Shown here one piece after another: positions 43,156-53,402 of a DNA stretch of 64,000 nt; the first letter of the stretch is position 1, and each line of letters begins with the position of its first letter. The stretch is from the NCBI RefSeq assembly GCF_900101825.1, contig NZ_FNAG01000012.1:1-64000 (forward strand), given 5' to 3'. The notes beneath the pieces were generated by a model. That model made no database searches. It worked only from the letters and a program-made list of their open reading frames with translations, and was not told the DNA's origin. The stretch comes from Aquimonas voraii. GTDB lineage: Bacteria; Pseudomonadota; Gammaproteobacteria; Xanthomonadales; Xanthomonadaceae. The translations under genes were made by a program, and so were the position numbers.

Positions 43156-44918
43156 TACATGCGCTCCGGGGCGGACACGCCGAGCAGGCGCAGGCCGTTG
43201 GCCAGCACTTGGCGCACCGCGATGCACAGGCCCAGTCGCGCCTGGCGCAGCTCTTCCTCGGGCACCAGGATGGCGACCGCGTTGTAGTAGCTGTGGAAGC
43301 CGGCGGCCAGCTCGCGCAGGTAGTTGGCGATCACCTGCGGGGCGCGGCCGAGTGCGGCGGCTTCGACCACCTCGGGGTAGCGCATCAGTTCGCCCAGCAG
43401 TTCGTCCTCACGCGGGTCGGTCAGACGCGCGCGGCTGGCGTCGCAGGCGGTGCGGTTGAAGCTCCAGTGCTTCTCGGCGGCCTGGCGCAGCAGGGCGTGC
43501 ACGCGGGCGTGCGCGTACTGGATGTAGTAGACCGGGTTCTCGTTGGACTGGCTCTTGGCGAGGTCCAGGTCGAAGTCGAGGTGCTGGTCGTTGCCGCGCA
43601 TCACGTAGAAGAAGCGGGCGGCATCGGTGCCCACGTCCTCGCGCAGTTCGGACAGGGTCACGAACTGGCCGGAGCGCGTGCTCATCTGCACCTTCTCGCC
43701 GCCCTGGTACAGCACCGCGAACTGCACCAGCTGGATCTCGATCCTCGACGGATCAAGGCCCAGGCCCTGGGCTGCGGCCTTCAGGCGCGCGATGTAGCCG
43801 TGGTGGTCGGCGCCGAAGATGTAGAGGGCACGTTCGAAGCCGCGCTCGAACTTGCTGAGCAGGTAGCCGAGGTCGGAAGCGAAGTAGGTGGTGACGCCGT
43901 TCTCGCGGCGGACCACACGGTCCTTGTCGTCACCGAAGTCGGTGGCGCGGAACCACAGGGCACCCTCCTTCTCGTACAGGTGACCGGCCTTCTGCAGGGT
44001 GTCGATGGCGCGCTGCACGTAGCAATCGGTCATCAGCGAGCGCTCGCTGAACCAGTTGTCGTGGACCACGCCGAACTCGACCAGGTCCTCGCGAATCAGC
44101 TTAAGGCACCAGTTCAGGCCCTTGTCGAACAGCTTGCGGTAGTCGGCCTCGCTGCCGAGCAGCTGCTTGCAGCGCTCGATCAGGGCGTCGATATGGGTTT
44201 CCTTGTCGCCGCCCTGGCTTTCGTCGGCGGGCAGGGTGGCCTCGACTTCCGAAGCGCGGTGGCGGAAGTCATCGCCGATCTCGCTGCGCAGCTCGCGCGC
44301 GATGTCGACCACGTAGTCGCCCTTGTAGCCGTTGTCGGGGAACCGTGGCTGCTCGCCGCACAGCTCCAGGTAGCGTAGCCAGACGCTGACGGCGAGGATG
44401 TCCATCTGCCGGCCCGCGTCATTGACGTAGTACTCGCGCTGCACGCTGTGGCCGTAGGCCTCCAGCAGGTTGGCCACCGAGGCGCCGTAGGCGGCGCCGC
44501 GGCCGTGGCCGACGTGCAGCGGGCCGTTCGGGTTCGCCGAGACGAACTCGACGGTGACCGATTCGCGCGAATCCTCGGGCTGGCAGCCATAGCGCTCGCC
44601 CTGTTCCAGCACGCGGCGCAGGGTGCCGATACGGCAGGCCTGGTTCAGGCGGAAGTTGATGAACCCGGGACCGGCGACCTCGACGGCCTCGATATGCTGC
44701 GACTTCGGCACGGTGCGGGCGATGGCTTCGGCCAGCTCGCGCGGCTTGCGGCCCGCCGCCTTCGACAGCAGCAGGGCGACATTGCTGGCGTAGTCGCCGT
44801 GTTCGCGGTTCTTGCTGCGCTCAATGACGAAGTCGGGCTCGTTCTCGAAGGACAACTCGCCGGCCCGCTTCATGTCGAGCAGGGCCTGCAGAACGAGTTC
44901 GCGCAAATGGTCTTTCAC
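43155..44918 (-). CDS. argS: Arginyl-tRNA synthetase
   Basis: The start is GTG 44918 (reading VKDHLRELVLQALLD), giving 587 residues, the normal length. The longer frame upstream is out of family. The class-I signature NPNGPLHVGHGRG (HIGH) and the KMSKS-equivalent QMSTRSGQ are present, with the N-terminal arginine-tRNA (Add-1) domain and the C-terminal DALR anticodon-binding domain (ARVHALLRQAAEK region). It charges tRNA-Arg in the cytoplasm and is co-transcribed with the SPOR gene. Confidence 0.95.
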   Translation of the reverse strand: MKDHLRELVLQALLDMKRAGELSFENEPDFVIERSKNREHGDYASNVALLLSKAAGRKPRELAEAIARTVPKSQHIEAVEVAGPGFINFRLNQACRIGTLRRVLEQGERYGCQPEDSRESVTVEFVSANPNGPLHVGHGRGAAYGASVANLLEAYGHSVQREYYVNDAGRQMDILAVSVWLRYLELCGEQPRFPDNGYKGDYVVDIARELRSEIGDDFRHRASEVEATLPADESQGGDKETHIDALIERCKQLLGSEADYRKLFDKGLNWCLKLIREDLVEFGVVHDNWFSERSLMTDCYVQRAIDTLQKAGHLYEKEGALWFRATDFGDDKDRVVRRENGVTTYFASDLGYLLSKFERGFERALYIFGADHHGYIARLKAAAQGLGLDPSRIEIQLVQFAVLYQGGEKVQMSTRSGQFVTLSELREDVGTDAARFFYVMRGNDQHLDFDLDLAKSQSNENPVYYIQYAHARVHALLRQAAEKHWSFNRTACDASRARLTDPREDELLGELMRYPEVVEAAALGRAPQVIANYLRELAAGFHSYYNAVAILVPEEELRQARLGLCIAVRQVLANGLRLLGVSAPERM

Positions 44919-44949
44919 GGCGGCACACGGGGCGGGGAGCGGACCGCGC

Positions 44950-44976
44950 ACTATAGCAGTTCGCATCCCGGCGCAA
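44950..44976 (-). promoter_or_regulatory. Possible argS promoter
   Basis: On the minus strand TATAGT (44950-44955) is a good -10. The best -35, TTGCGC (44971-44976), is only 15 bp away, so the spacing is short. The transcript would begin about 25 bp before the GTG start. Confidence 0.35.
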
Positions 44977-45069
44977 GCGCAAGAAGCACGAGGACGGCGC
45001 GCCCAAGTGCTGGCGCGGACAAAGGATTTCGGCTGCCGCAGCCGGGCCCCGGGGCAGGGCGCGCTGGGA

Positions 45070-46146
45070 TCACGCGCCCACGCACAGACCGGCGGCGGCG
45101 GTGAACGCGTGCAACACCTCGCTGCCGCTGGCCGCGCGCTGGAAGCTGCAGCTGGGGCGAGCGAGTTCAGCCACCAGCCCGCGCATGCAGACGACGTTCT
45201 CGCGCTTGCCGGCGCCCAGCCAGGCCTCGCCCTCGGTCGAAGCGAAGCGGTGCAGCTCTTCGAGGTAGCGGGTCTGCGCATGCAGCAGGAAGTCGCGGCA
45301 GGGCTGGGCCGAGTTGGCCGCGCCCAGCCGACGGCCGGCGCGCATCTCGCGCTCTTCGGCCAGCTCGCGTGCACTGCGCAGCAGCGCGCCGAAGGGTTCG
45401 CCGACGTTTGCGGTATCGAGGTCGGCGGCGATGCAGGCGAGATGCAGGCCGCGCCGCGCCGAAGCCCGCGTCGACAGCGCCGGTGCGCGTTGCGCCAGCC
45501 ACTGCGGCAGGCGCGATGCCAGCGCGCCGCCGCCAGCGACGAGCTCGGCGCTGTTGTCCGCGCCCTCGGGGTCGGGTGCGCTGGGCGAGGGGCGGGCGTC
45601 GAAGGTGCTGCCGGCAATCATCAGCCCCAGCGCCAGATGGAGCTGCGGCTCGCGCTCGGCGCTGAATCCGCAGACGGCAAGGATGCGCAGCGCTTCAGCG
45701 ATGCTGGCCGCTTCGTTCGCACCCACGGGCGCTTCGTGATGGCCATGCTCGCGCTGGCGCAGGTCATGGGTGGCGGCGAACAGTTCCAGCGCCAGCCAGT
45801 CCTCATGTCCAAGCGCAGCGGCAGCGGGATGGGCATACAGGCTGTCGATCCGCTCCAGCAGCAGATGCAGCGCATGGGCTTCGTTGTGATAGGCGTGGAA
45901 ATCGTTGCCGTAACGGCCGTGGCGCAGGCCCAGGCGGGCAACACCCAGCGCGATGGCGGCTTCGAGGCCGGCAATGCGGCCATCGCCCGCTGGCCCGAAC
46001 CGACGGGCCCATGCAGCGTGCCGACAGCGCAGGCGCGGCAGCAGATCGGGCAGTTCGCGCTCGACCAGGGCGAGCGCCGAGGCCGCGTCCGGCAGCTGCC
46101 GCTCGGTCTCGTCGGTGGGGTAGGCATCGCCCAGGTCGAAGATCAT
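45070..46146 (-). CDS. HD-like domain protein, function unknown
   Basis: The 358-residue protein contains YHNEAHALHLLLERI (about 95-110) and LFAATHDLRQREHGHHE (about 130-146), the H...HD arrangement of HD-type metal-dependent phosphohydrolases. The second half is alanine-rich and helical. I cannot assign a substrate. It lies upstream of argS on the same strand with about 150 bp between them, so it is probably a separate transcript. Confidence 0.6.
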   Translation of the reverse strand: MIFDLGDAYPTDETERQLPDAASALALVERELPDLLPRLRCRHAAWARRFGPAGDGRIAGLEAAIALGVARLGLRHGRYGNDFHAYHNEAHALHLLLERIDSLYAHPAAAALGHEDWLALELFAATHDLRQREHGHHEAPVGANEAASIAEALRILAVCGFSAEREPQLHLALGLMIAGSTFDARPSPSAPDPEGADNSAELVAGGGALASRLPQWLAQRAPALSTRASARRGLHLACIAADLDTANVGEPFGALLRSARELAEEREMRAGRRLGAANSAQPCRDFLLHAQTRYLEELHRFASTEGEAWLGAGKRENVVCMRGLVAELARPSCSFQRAASGSEVLHAFTAAAGLCVGA

Positions 46147-46243
46147 TGGCGCCGCGGCTGCAAAGTTCAGCCGGAGTATAGGCGTGAAAACGGCCGGAGC
46201 GATGGCGCACTCCGGCCGTCGGATGTGCAGCTGTGCGTTTTCG

Positions 46244-46459
46244 TCAGCCGCGTCGCGGCTCGTACACCGCCGCGTGGATGCAGGCCAGCAGGTTGGCGAT
46301 CCAGCCGCCGAGGGTGAAGGTCACCAGCCACAGCACGCCGCCCAGCACGAACCAGAACAGGGCCCACAGCACGCGCCCCTGCACCAGCTGGCCGAGGCCC
46401 GGGATGAACAGGCTGCACAGCGCTGCAATCACGTTGCCGCCGGATCCGCGTCCACTCAT
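46244..46459 (-). CDS. Small membrane protein (TM2-like)
   Basis: The start at 46459 has a strong AAGGAGAG site and gives 71 residues. Two hydrophobic segments, IAALCSLFIPGLGQL and LFWFVLGGVLWLVTFTLGGW, surround a short loop. A FIPGLGQLVQG-type motif followed by a second helix and a polar tail is typical of TM2-domain and related small envelope proteins. Role unknown. Confidence 0.7.
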   Translation of the reverse strand: MSGRGSGGNVIAALCSLFIPGLGQLVQGRVLWALFWFVLGGVLWLVTFTLGGWIANLLACIHAAVYEPRRG

Positions 46460-46589
46460 CGTTCGCTCTCCTTGGTTTCGATGGGTCCGGCCGTCGAACC
46501 TGTGAGACACCAGACACTCCATGGCCGGGCCCGCCCTGACGCCGCCGGCCACACCTGGGTGACTGGCGGCGTTCAGCGCGGAGCAGGTT

Positions 46590-48581
46590 TCAATGGCCGA
46601 CCGGCTTGTTCTTCAGGTGCTGGTCGAGGAAGGCCAGCATCGCGCCATAGCCGCGGATCTGGTTGGCCTTCTTCGAGAAACCGTGGCCCTCGTCCTCGAA
46701 CAGCACGTACTCGACCGGCACGCCGTTCTTGCGCACGGCCTCGACGATGTCGTCGCTCTCGGCCTGGATCACGCGCGGATCGTTGGCGCCCTGCAGCACC
46801 ATCAGTGGCTTGGTGATCTTGTCGGCGTGGAACAGCGGCGAGGTCTCGGTGAGGAACTCACGCTGGGTGTTGGGATTGCCGATCTCCTGGTAGAGCGCGT
46901 CGCGGAAGCTCTCCCAGTAGGGCGGGATGCTCTCGAGCGTACGCAGCCAGTTGGAGACGCCGAAGATGTTGACGCCGACATCGAACTCCTCCGGATGGAA
47001 GGCGAGTGCTGCCAGCGTCATGTAGCCGCCGTAGCTGCCGCCGGCGATGCCGATGCGGTCCGGGTCGACGTAGGGCAGGCTCTGCAGGTACTTCTTGGCC
47101 TCGATGCAGTCCCACAGCGGCTCGCGGCCGTGTTTGCCGTCGTCGGCGGTGAAGAAGGTCTTGCCGTAGCCCGAACTGCCGCGGTTGTTGATGCCGAGCA
47201 CCACATAGCCGTGGTTGGCGAGGTACTGCAGCACCGCGCTGTAGGCGCGGGTGGTCTGGCCGCCGGGGCCGCCGTGCACCCAGACGATGGCCGGCGCGCG
47301 GTTCTCGGCCGTGGCCTGGTGCGGCTTCCACAGGATGTTCGGAATCTCCATCCCGTCGAAGCTCTTGAAGCGCACCACCTCGGTCTGCACAAGGTCCTCG
47401 GGCTGGATCTTCGGGTTCAGCGAATTCGTCAGCCGCACCGGCTCGCTGGCCGCGAAGTCGAGCACATAGAGGTCGCTGGGCTGGCGGTCGCCGTTGACGT
47501 AGAAGGCCATGCGGTCTTCGCTGCGGGCGATCGAGATTCCGCGGATCTCGCCCGAGGGCAGCTCCGGAAGGGCCTTGGCCGCGCCGGTGGCGGCGTCGTA
47601 GAGCTCGATCTGCGTACTGCCGTCGACATTGACCGCGGTGACTCGATACTTGCCGTCATGGCTGAAGTAACTGGCGACGATGTCCCAGTCGGCGGCCTGC
47701 ACTTCTTCATGCGTGCCGTCGGTGAGGCTCATGCGGCGCAGGCGCATGAACTCGGTGCCCTCATTGGTCGTGTAGTACAGCCAGCCCGAGTCGCGGCTGA
47801 AATCCTGGGCCGCGACCTGGGCGCGCTGGTCGGGGTTGGACACCTCGCGCATCTCGCCGCTGGCGACGTTGCGCACCCACAGCTGGTTCTCGCTGGTGGT
47901 CAGCGACTTGGACAGGGCCATCCAGCGCTGGTCGGGGGAGATCGCGACGGGCTCGTAGCCCTCGTCGTTCTGGAACAGCAGCTCGGCCGTGTAGTCCTTG
48001 GCCGAGTAGCGGTAGACGTCGAAGAAGCGCGGGTCGCGGCCGTTGTGGATGACGAAGAAGCTCTCGCCATCGTGGCTGAAGCCGCCGAACTCGGCGCGCA
48101 GGTTGTCGCCCGGGGTGAGGTCGCGCTCGCTGCCGTCGGCCTCGATCACATACAGATGGTTGAGCTCGTTGCCGCCCTGGTCGCGGGTGATCAGGCGGCG
48201 GTCGTCCTTCGGGAAGAAGGCCACGCCGTAACTGTTGTCGGTGCTGCTGGTGGTGACGGCCTTCCACTCACCGCCGCCGACCGGCATCTCGTAGACGTTC
48301 CAGACGCCGCTGCGGTTGGACGAGAACAGAATGCGCGACTCGTCGGCCGAGAACGAGGCGCCGGCCACCGACACGGTGTCGACGAAGTCCTCGATGCTGT
48401 ACTGCTGGGTGGGGCGCGCGATGGCCGGTGCCGCGGCGGGCGCCGGGCTCTCGGTCGGTGCGCTGGCGCTAGGCGGCGCCTCATGGCTGCCGCAGGCAGC
48501 GAGCGCGAACACGGCCGCCAGTGCCAGCGCACGGCGGGTCAGCGTGGAATACGACGGCGGTTTCAGCGTGGACCCTTGCAT
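46590..48581 (-). CDS. S9-family (prolyl oligopeptidase-type) lipoprotein peptidase
   Basis: From ATG 48581 (AGGGAG upstream) the protein has 663 residues. A lipoprotein signal ends in the lipobox LAAC (about 25-28), followed by a proline/alanine linker. Residues about 60-390 form a WD40-like beta-propeller (repeated DESRILFSSNRSG-type strands). The C-terminal alpha/beta-hydrolase domain has GIAGGSYGGYMT (nucleophile serine), QGANDPRV (aspartate) and DEGHGF (histidine). It is an exported or periplasmic peptidase cleaving oligopeptides. It is divergent from ubiA. Confidence 0.9.
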   Translation of the reverse strand: MQGSTLKPPSYSTLTRRALALAAVFALAACGSHEAPPSASAPTESPAPAAAPAIARPTQQYSIEDFVDTVSVAGASFSADESRILFSSNRSGVWNVYEMPVGGGEWKAVTTSSTDNSYGVAFFPKDDRRLITRDQGGNELNHLYVIEADGSERDLTPGDNLRAEFGGFSHDGESFFVIHNGRDPRFFDVYRYSAKDYTAELLFQNDEGYEPVAISPDQRWMALSKSLTTSENQLWVRNVASGEMREVSNPDQRAQVAAQDFSRDSGWLYYTTNEGTEFMRLRRMSLTDGTHEEVQAADWDIVASYFSHDGKYRVTAVNVDGSTQIELYDAATGAAKALPELPSGEIRGISIARSEDRMAFYVNGDRQPSDLYVLDFAASEPVRLTNSLNPKIQPEDLVQTEVVRFKSFDGMEIPNILWKPHQATAENRAPAIVWVHGGPGGQTTRAYSAVLQYLANHGYVVLGINNRGSSGYGKTFFTADDGKHGREPLWDCIEAKKYLQSLPYVDPDRIGIAGGSYGGYMTLAALAFHPEEFDVGVNIFGVSNWLRTLESIPPYWESFRDALYQEIGNPNTQREFLTETSPLFHADKITKPLMVLQGANDPRVIQAESDDIVEAVRKNGVPVEYVLFEDEGHGFSKKANQIRGYGAMLAFLDQHLKNKPVGH

Positions 48582-48693
48582 GGCGCGACTCCCTTCGGCG
48601 TTGGGGACCGCACTGTAGCAAGGCAGGACAGCACTTCCAGTGCCAGACGCGACGCGGCTGCTAACGTAATGCACCCGCCTGCTGCGACCGGCC

Positions 48694-49695
48694 ATGACTC
48701 CGCGCCCACCCAAACCCGCCCCGCGCCCGCTGCCGCCGCGTCCGGGCGAGCGCCCGCGACCCAAGCCGCCGGGCCCGCCGCGCCGCGCGCCCGTGCCGGC
48801 TGCGCCCATTGAGCGCTACAGCAGCGCCTGGTGGCGCGAGCGCCTGCCGCACTGGTGGAAACTGGTGCGCGCGGATCGCCCGATCGGCTGGCTGCTGCTG
48901 CTGTGGCCGACGCTGTGGGGCCTGTGGCTGGCGGCCGAAGGCTTTCCGCCGCTGGGGACGCTGGCCATCTTCGTCGCCGGCGTCTGGCTGACGCGCTCGG
49001 CCGGGTGTGTGATCAACGACTACCACGACCGTTGGCTGGATGGTGCCGTCGCGCGCACCCGCGAGCGGCCGATCGTCAGCGGTGCGGTGCCGCCTCGCGA
49101 GGCCCTGGCGGTGTTCGCGGTGCTCATGCTGGTGGCCTTCGTGCTGGTGCTGTTCACCAACGCCCTGACCATCGGGCTTGCCGGCATCGCCGCCGTGCTC
49201 GCCGCGACCTATCCGCTGCTGAAGCGCTACACCTTCTTCCCGCAGGTCTATCTGGGCATCGCCTTCGGCTGGTCGATTCCGATGGGCTTCGCCGCGGTCA
49301 CCGGCGACGTGCCGCCGCTGGCCTGGCTGCTGTTCCTGGCCAACGTGCTCTGGAGCACCGCCTACGACACCTGGTACGCGATGGTCGACCGCGAGGACGA
49401 CCGGCGCATGCGCGCGAAATCCACGGCGATCCTGCTGGGCGACGCCGACCTGATGGGCATCGGCGTGCTGCAGGCGAGCTTCCTGCTCACCCTGACGCTG
49501 GTTGGCCAGCGCGCCGAACTCGGGATCTACTGGAACGGCGGACTTGCCGTGGCCGCGGCGCTGATCGCCTGGCAGTTCTGGCAGGCCCGCAGCCGCGCGC
49601 GCGAGGCCTGCTTCAAGGCCTTCCTGCACAACAACTGGGTCGGCCTGGTGGTGTTCGCCGGCGCGGTCATCGATTTGGGTCTGAAGCCCGCATAG
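48694..49695 (+). CDS. ubiA: 4-hydroxybenzoate octaprenyltransferase
   Basis: The 333-residue membrane protein carries the two Asp-rich prenyltransferase motifs: [10 protein letters not shown]...RTRERPI near 110-125 and [16 protein letters not shown] near 230. About eight hydrophobic helices surround them. It prenylates 4-hydroxybenzoate in ubiquinone synthesis. The first ~40 residues are a proline/arginine-rich extension ([20 protein letters not shown]) unusual for UbiA. The true start could be internal, but no better ribosome site is seen. Confidence 0.92.
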   Translation: MTPRPPKPAPRPLPPRPGERPRPKPPGPPRRAPVPAAPIERYSSAWWRERLPHWWKLVRADRPIGWLLLLWPTLWGLWLAAEGFPPLGTLAIFVAGVWLTRSAGCVINDYHDRWLDGAVARTRERPIVSGAVPPREALAVFAVLMLVAFVLVLFTNALTIGLAGIAAVLAATYPLLKRYTFFPQVYLGIAFGWSIPMGFAAVTGDVPPLAWLLFLANVLWSTAYDTWYAMVDREDDRRMRAKSTAILLGDADLMGIGVLQASFLLTLTLVGQRAELGIYWNGGLAVAAALIAWQFWQARSRAREACFKAFLHNNWVGLVVFAGAVIDLGLKPA

Positions 49696-50040
49696 GGTGG
49701 GTCCTGGCCCACCAGGGCCTGGATGCTCGCCCCGGTCATAGGTGCTGGCGCGCTGCCTCGCTTTACGAAACGCCGAGCGCTCAGGCCCGCTTCGAGCTCA
49801 TGGTGGGCCAGGGCCCACCCTGCGCGCTCCCGCCAGGCGGGCCCTCGGCGCGCGGCAGGGTGCGGTGCTGGGCCAGGCGCCTCTTGATCCTTCGCGAGGA
49901 TCTTGCCCATGCGCGATTCGATGCCTCGCGCGGACCTCAGGCATGCGCTGCGGCGCGTCGCATCGAAGGTGGCAGGCTTCGGCTCTGCATAGGGAGGGCC
50001 CTGGCCCACCGAGGGCTCGATCCCGCCGCGGTCATTCACG
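49691..50040. repeat. Three REP-like palindromic repeats in the ubiA-comF gap
   Basis: Copies at 49691-49740 and 49988-50036 share CATAGGG[T/A]GGG[T/C]CCTGGCCCACC and end in a GGTCAT block. A third copy, 49801-49826, lies inverted and contains the palindrome GGTGGGCCAGGGCCCACC. The 400-bp gap has no supported gene. The pattern resembles a REP/BIME family that may form mRNA hairpins between the convergent genes. Confidence 0.55.
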
Positions 50041-50095
50041 TCGGCGGACCTGTACTCCTCATCGCAAAGGGGTGCTGGGCGCCGTTGCAAGGCCC

Positions 50096-50830
50096 TCAGC
50101 GTCTGCCGGCCAAGGGCGCCCGTGCCACCGCCAGCACGCGCACCTCGATCGCCCCAGCGCGGCGACACGCGCGAGTGGCTTCGAGCATCGAGCTGCCGGT
50201 GGTGATCACGTCGTCGACCAGCAGCACGCGCTGTCCGCGCATCGCGGCACTGGCGACGAAGGCGCCGCGCAGGTTGCGCCGACGCGCGCGGGCGTCGAGG
50301 CCGGTCTGCGGCGCGGTGGCGCGAACCCGCTTCAGCCAGTCCTGCCGCAGCGGCAGATCGAGCGTGCGCGCCAGCGGCCGCGCCAGTTCCAGCGCCTGGT
50401 TGTAGCCGCGCTCGGCCAGCCGCGTCCGATGCAGGGGCAGGGGCACGACGGCGTCGATACCGTCGATCAAGGCCGCCAGCCTTGAGTCTTCCAGCAGCAG
50501 TTCCGCCAGCACCCGGCCGGCGGCCAGGTCGTGTGCGAACTTGAAGCGCGGCAGCCAGCGGTCGACTGGATCGGCGTAGACGAAGGGTGCCAGCGCAGCG
50601 CTCGCCGGTGGCGGGCGCTTGAGGCAGCGCCCGCAGGCCGGCGCCGGCTGCGGGAGGGGCAGCGCGCAGCGTGGGCAGGCGCAGGCGTTGTGCGGCAGTG
50701 AATCGCGGCAATCGGCGCACAGGTCGCGGCCGGCTGCGCCGGGCGCACCGCAATGCAGGCAGCGAGGCGGCAGCAGCAGCCGGGTCAAGGCCTGCAGCGG
50801 GCGCCGCCATGTCCATACGCCGGCGTTCAT
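50096..50830 (-). CDS. comF: ComF-family phosphoribosyltransferase-like protein
   Basis: The 244-residue protein has an N-terminal zinc ribbon ([18 protein letters not shown], then CPRC and CGRC) and a C-terminal PRTase-type domain with [14 protein letters not shown]. It is a homologue of ComF, linked to natural transformation and DNA processing. It is divergent from bioB. Confidence 0.9.
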   Translation of the reverse strand: MNAGVWTWRRPLQALTRLLLPPRCLHCGAPGAAGRDLCADCRDSLPHNACACPRCALPLPQPAPACGRCLKRPPPASAALAPFVYADPVDRWLPRFKFAHDLAAGRVLAELLLEDSRLAALIDGIDAVVPLPLHRTRLAERGYNQALELARPLARTLDLPLRQDWLKRVRATAPQTGLDARARRRNLRGAFVASAAMRGQRVLLVDDVITTGSSMLEATRACRRAGAIEVRVLAVARAPLAGRR

Positions 50831-50854
50831 TCCAGCACGCCCCGGGCCATCGAG

Positions 50855-50883
50855 TTGACAGGCACAGCAGGGGTTTCCAGACT
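50855..50883 (+). promoter_or_regulatory. Candidate promoter of the biotin operon
   Basis: A consensus TTGACA (50855-50860) is followed after 17 bp by CAGACT (50878-50883), a weak -10, upstream of bioB in the 93-bp divergent comF-bioB gap. No clear biotin operator could be identified by eye. Confidence 0.4.
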
Positions 50884-50923
50884 TCCGCCTCTTTGTCCGC
50901 GCTGTCCGCGGGGAGTTTCACGC

Positions 50924-51931
50924 ATGGCTTCCGCCCTCCGTCACGACTGGACCCGCGAGGAAGTGGTCGCGCTGTTCGCGCTGCCCTTCCACGAGCTTCT
51001 GTTCCGCGCTGCAACCGTCCACCGCATGCATTTCAACCCGGACGAGGTGCAGATCTCCACCCTGTTGAGCGTCAAGACCGGCGGCTGTCCCGAGGACTGC
51101 AGCTACTGCCCGCAGGCCGCGCGCTACGCCACGGGCCTGAACGCACACAAGCTGATGGACCTGGACGCCGTGCTGGAGAAGGCGAGGGCCGCGAAGGCCG
51201 CCGGCGCCACGCGCTTCTGCATGGGCGCGGCCTGGCGCTCGCCGAAGGACCGCGACGTCGAGAAGGTCGCCGCCATGATCGAGGGCGTCAATGCGCTGGG
51301 TCTCGAGACCTGCGCGACGCTCGGCATGCTCACCCCCGAGCAGGCCGAGCGCCTGAAGGGCGCGGGGCTGGCCTACTACAACCACAACCTCGACACCGCG
51401 CCGGAGTTCTACGACAGCGTGATCCGCACCCGCGAGTACCAGGATCGGCTGGACACCCTGGAGCAGGTGCGCCGCGTCGGCATGAAGACCTGCTGCGGCG
51501 GCATCGTCGGCATGGGCGAGACCCGTGAGCACCGCGCGGGCCTGCTGCAGACGCTGGCGAACATGGCCGAACATCCGGACTCGGTGCCGATCAACCGCCT
51601 GGTGCAGGTGCCCGGCACGCCGCTGCACGGCACCGCGGAGATCGACCCGCTGGAGTTCGTGCGCACGATTGCGGTGGCCCGCATCCTGATGCCGGCTTCG
51701 ATGGTGCGCCTGTCGGCCGGTCGCGAGGACATGAGCGACGAGCTGCAGGCACTGTGCTTCATGGCCGGCGCGAACTCGATTTTCTACGGCGAGAAGCTGC
51801 TCACCACCGGCAATCCCGACACGCAGAAGGACCAGGCCCTGTTCGCGCGTCTGGGTCTGAAACCCATGCCCGCGCCGGCCCAGGGCGAGCACGTGCACGT
51901 CGATCTGAACGCCGTCGACTCGGCGGCCTAG
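50924..51931 (+). CDS. bioB: Biotin synthase
   Basis: The ATG at 50924 behind GGGGAG gives 335 residues. The radical-SAM motif CPEDCSYC is present near residues 50-60 and the [2Fe-2S]-ligand region follows ([18 protein letters not shown]). It inserts sulphur into dethiobiotin. The upstream frame is a shadow. bioF follows after 5 bp. Confidence 0.96.
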   Translation: MASALRHDWTREEVVALFALPFHELLFRAATVHRMHFNPDEVQISTLLSVKTGGCPEDCSYCPQAARYATGLNAHKLMDLDAVLEKARAAKAAGATRFCMGAAWRSPKDRDVEKVAAMIEGVNALGLETCATLGMLTPEQAERLKGAGLAYYNHNLDTAPEFYDSVIRTREYQDRLDTLEQVRRVGMKTCCGGIVGMGETREHRAGLLQTLANMAEHPDSVPINRLVQVPGTPLHGTAEIDPLEFVRTIAVARILMPASMVRLSAGREDMSDELQALCFMAGANSIFYGEKLLTTGNPDTQKDQALFARLGLKPMPAPAQGEHVHVDLNAVDSAA

Positions 51932-51936
51932 ACGCC

Positions 51937-53157
51937 ATGGCCCGCCCTTCGCTGCTCACCGCGCTCGCCGAGGCCCGCGGCGTGCGCGCTGCGCAGAAGC
52001 GCTCGCGCACGCGGCGCACGGTGGAGCGCGCAGACGGTGCGCGGGTCTGGATCGACGGCCGCGAGCTGCTCAATTTCTGCAGCAACGACTACCTGGGCCT
52101 TGCCCGCAGTCTCGACGCCACCGCCGCGCTGCAGGAGGCGGCCGCCTGGCACGGTCTGGGCAGCACGGCCTCGCATCTGGTCTGTGGCCACCACGCCGAG
52201 CACGCCGCGCTTGAGGCCGAACTGGCGGCCTTTGTCGCTTATCCGAAAGCCCTGCTGTTCGGCTCGGGCTATCTCGCCAATCTCGCCGTGCTGCAGACCC
52301 TGCTGGGCCGCGATGACCTCTGCGTGCAGGACCGGCTCAACCACGCCTGCCTGCTCGACGGTACCAAGCTCGCCGGCTGTGAGTTGAAGCGCTACCCGCA
52401 TGCCGATGCCGAAGCCGCGCTGCGCCAGCTGCGGACGCGACCGGAGGCCGCGGCCCTGCTGGCGACCGACGGCGTCTTCAGCATGGATGGCGACCTCGCG
52501 CCGCTGAACGATCTCGCGCTGATCGCGCGCGCCGAGAACGCGCTGCTGTTCGTGGATGACGCGCATGGCCTTGGCGTGGTCGGCCCGGGCGGGCGCGGTT
52601 CCGTGGCCGCCGCCGGACTCGGCGTGAAGCAGGTGCCCTTGCTGATGCTGACGCTGGGCAAAGCCCTGGGCAGCTACGGTGCCGCCGTGTGCGGGCCGGC
52701 CGAGTTGATCGATGCGCTGGCCGAAAGCGCGCGGCCCTACCTCTACACCACGGCCCTGCCGCCGGCGGTCGCCGCGGCCACGCGGGCCAACCTGCGCGCG
52801 CTGCAGAACGAGCCCTGGCGGCGCTTCCACCTGGCCGGCCTGATCGCCCGCTTCAGCCGCGGCGCGCGCCGCCTGCGCCTGCCGATGATCGAATCGAGCA
52901 CGCCGATCCAGCCGCTGCTGCTGGGCGACGAATCGCGTGCCCTGCACGCCGCGCGCGAGTTGGAAGCGCGCGGTCTGCTGGTCAGCGCGATCCGCCCGCC
53001 GACCGTGCCGGAAGGCAGCGCACGCCTGCGCATCACGCTGTCGGCGGCCCACAGCGAAGCGGATGTGGATCGACTGCTGGCGGCGCTGTCGGAATTGAGC
53101 CTTGAAAAGCGGGGCGTTGGGCTTGGGAATTCGGGATCGGCCGACACGCGCGGTTAG
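51937..53157 (+). CDS. bioF: 8-amino-7-oxononanoate synthase
   Basis: The 406-residue PLP enzyme of the alpha-oxoamine synthase family has [11 protein letters not shown] near the N-terminus, [13 protein letters not shown] for substrate and PLP contact, and [10 protein letters not shown] with the PLP-binding lysine near 240. It condenses pimeloyl-ACP with alanine in biotin synthesis. The last residues ([14 protein letters not shown]) are encoded by DNA resembling the local GGGATTC repeats, so the C-terminus may have been extended. Confidence 0.95.
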   Translation: MARPSLLTALAEARGVRAAQKRSRTRRTVERADGARVWIDGRELLNFCSNDYLGLARSLDATAALQEAAAWHGLGSTASHLVCGHHAEHAALEAELAAFVAYPKALLFGSGYLANLAVLQTLLGRDDLCVQDRLNHACLLDGTKLAGCELKRYPHADAEAALRQLRTRPEAAALLATDGVFSMDGDLAPLNDLALIARAENALLFVDDAHGLGVVGPGGRGSVAAAGLGVKQVPLLMLTLGKALGSYGAAVCGPAELIDALAESARPYLYTTALPPAVAAATRANLRALQNEPWRRFHLAGLIARFSRGARRLRLPMIESSTPIQPLLLGDESRALHAARELEARGLLVSAIRPPTVPEGSARLRITLSAAHSEADVDRLLAALSELSLEKRGVGLGNSGSADTRG

Positions 53158-53340
53158 CGCTTGGCCGAGCCTGCGCCGGAAGCCTGAGATTCGCCCCGTG
53201 TGGCTGTGCGAGCCCTCTGGAAGCTGCAGATCCGCGCTCTGAATGGCCCCTCATCCGGCGCTGCGCGCCACCGTCTTGCGTGGGGAGAAAGGGCAGCGGG
53301 CGTCGACACTTTGCGCGATGGCGCGGGCCGTAGACGCTCT

Positions 53341-53394
53341 ATCCCGAATCCCGAATCCCGAATCCCGAATCCCGAATCCCGAATCCCGAATCCC
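53341..53394. repeat. Tandem CCCGAAT heptamer repeat
   Basis: Seven perfect copies of ATCCCGA plus ATCCC run head to tail between bioF and bioH. Variants recur at 54173-54198 and 56186-56215. Such GGGATTC-type heptamer tracts are dispersed in Xanthomonadales genomes. Confidence 0.9.
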
Positions 53395-53402
53395 TGCCCT
53401 CA

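Noticed and set aside
43041-44378. Long plus-strand frame opposite argS
   Set aside because: It is the antisense shadow of argS; composition is dominated by valine, leucine, glutamine and histidine runs and it has no motif or start.
46593-48812. 739-codon plus-strand frame opposite the S9 peptidase
   Set aside because: Antisense shadow in very GC-rich coding DNA; the minus-strand gene has lipobox, propeller and catalytic triad.
53341-53394. CRISPR array
   Set aside because: The unit is 7 bp in direct tandem with no spacers; no cas genes are in the window.
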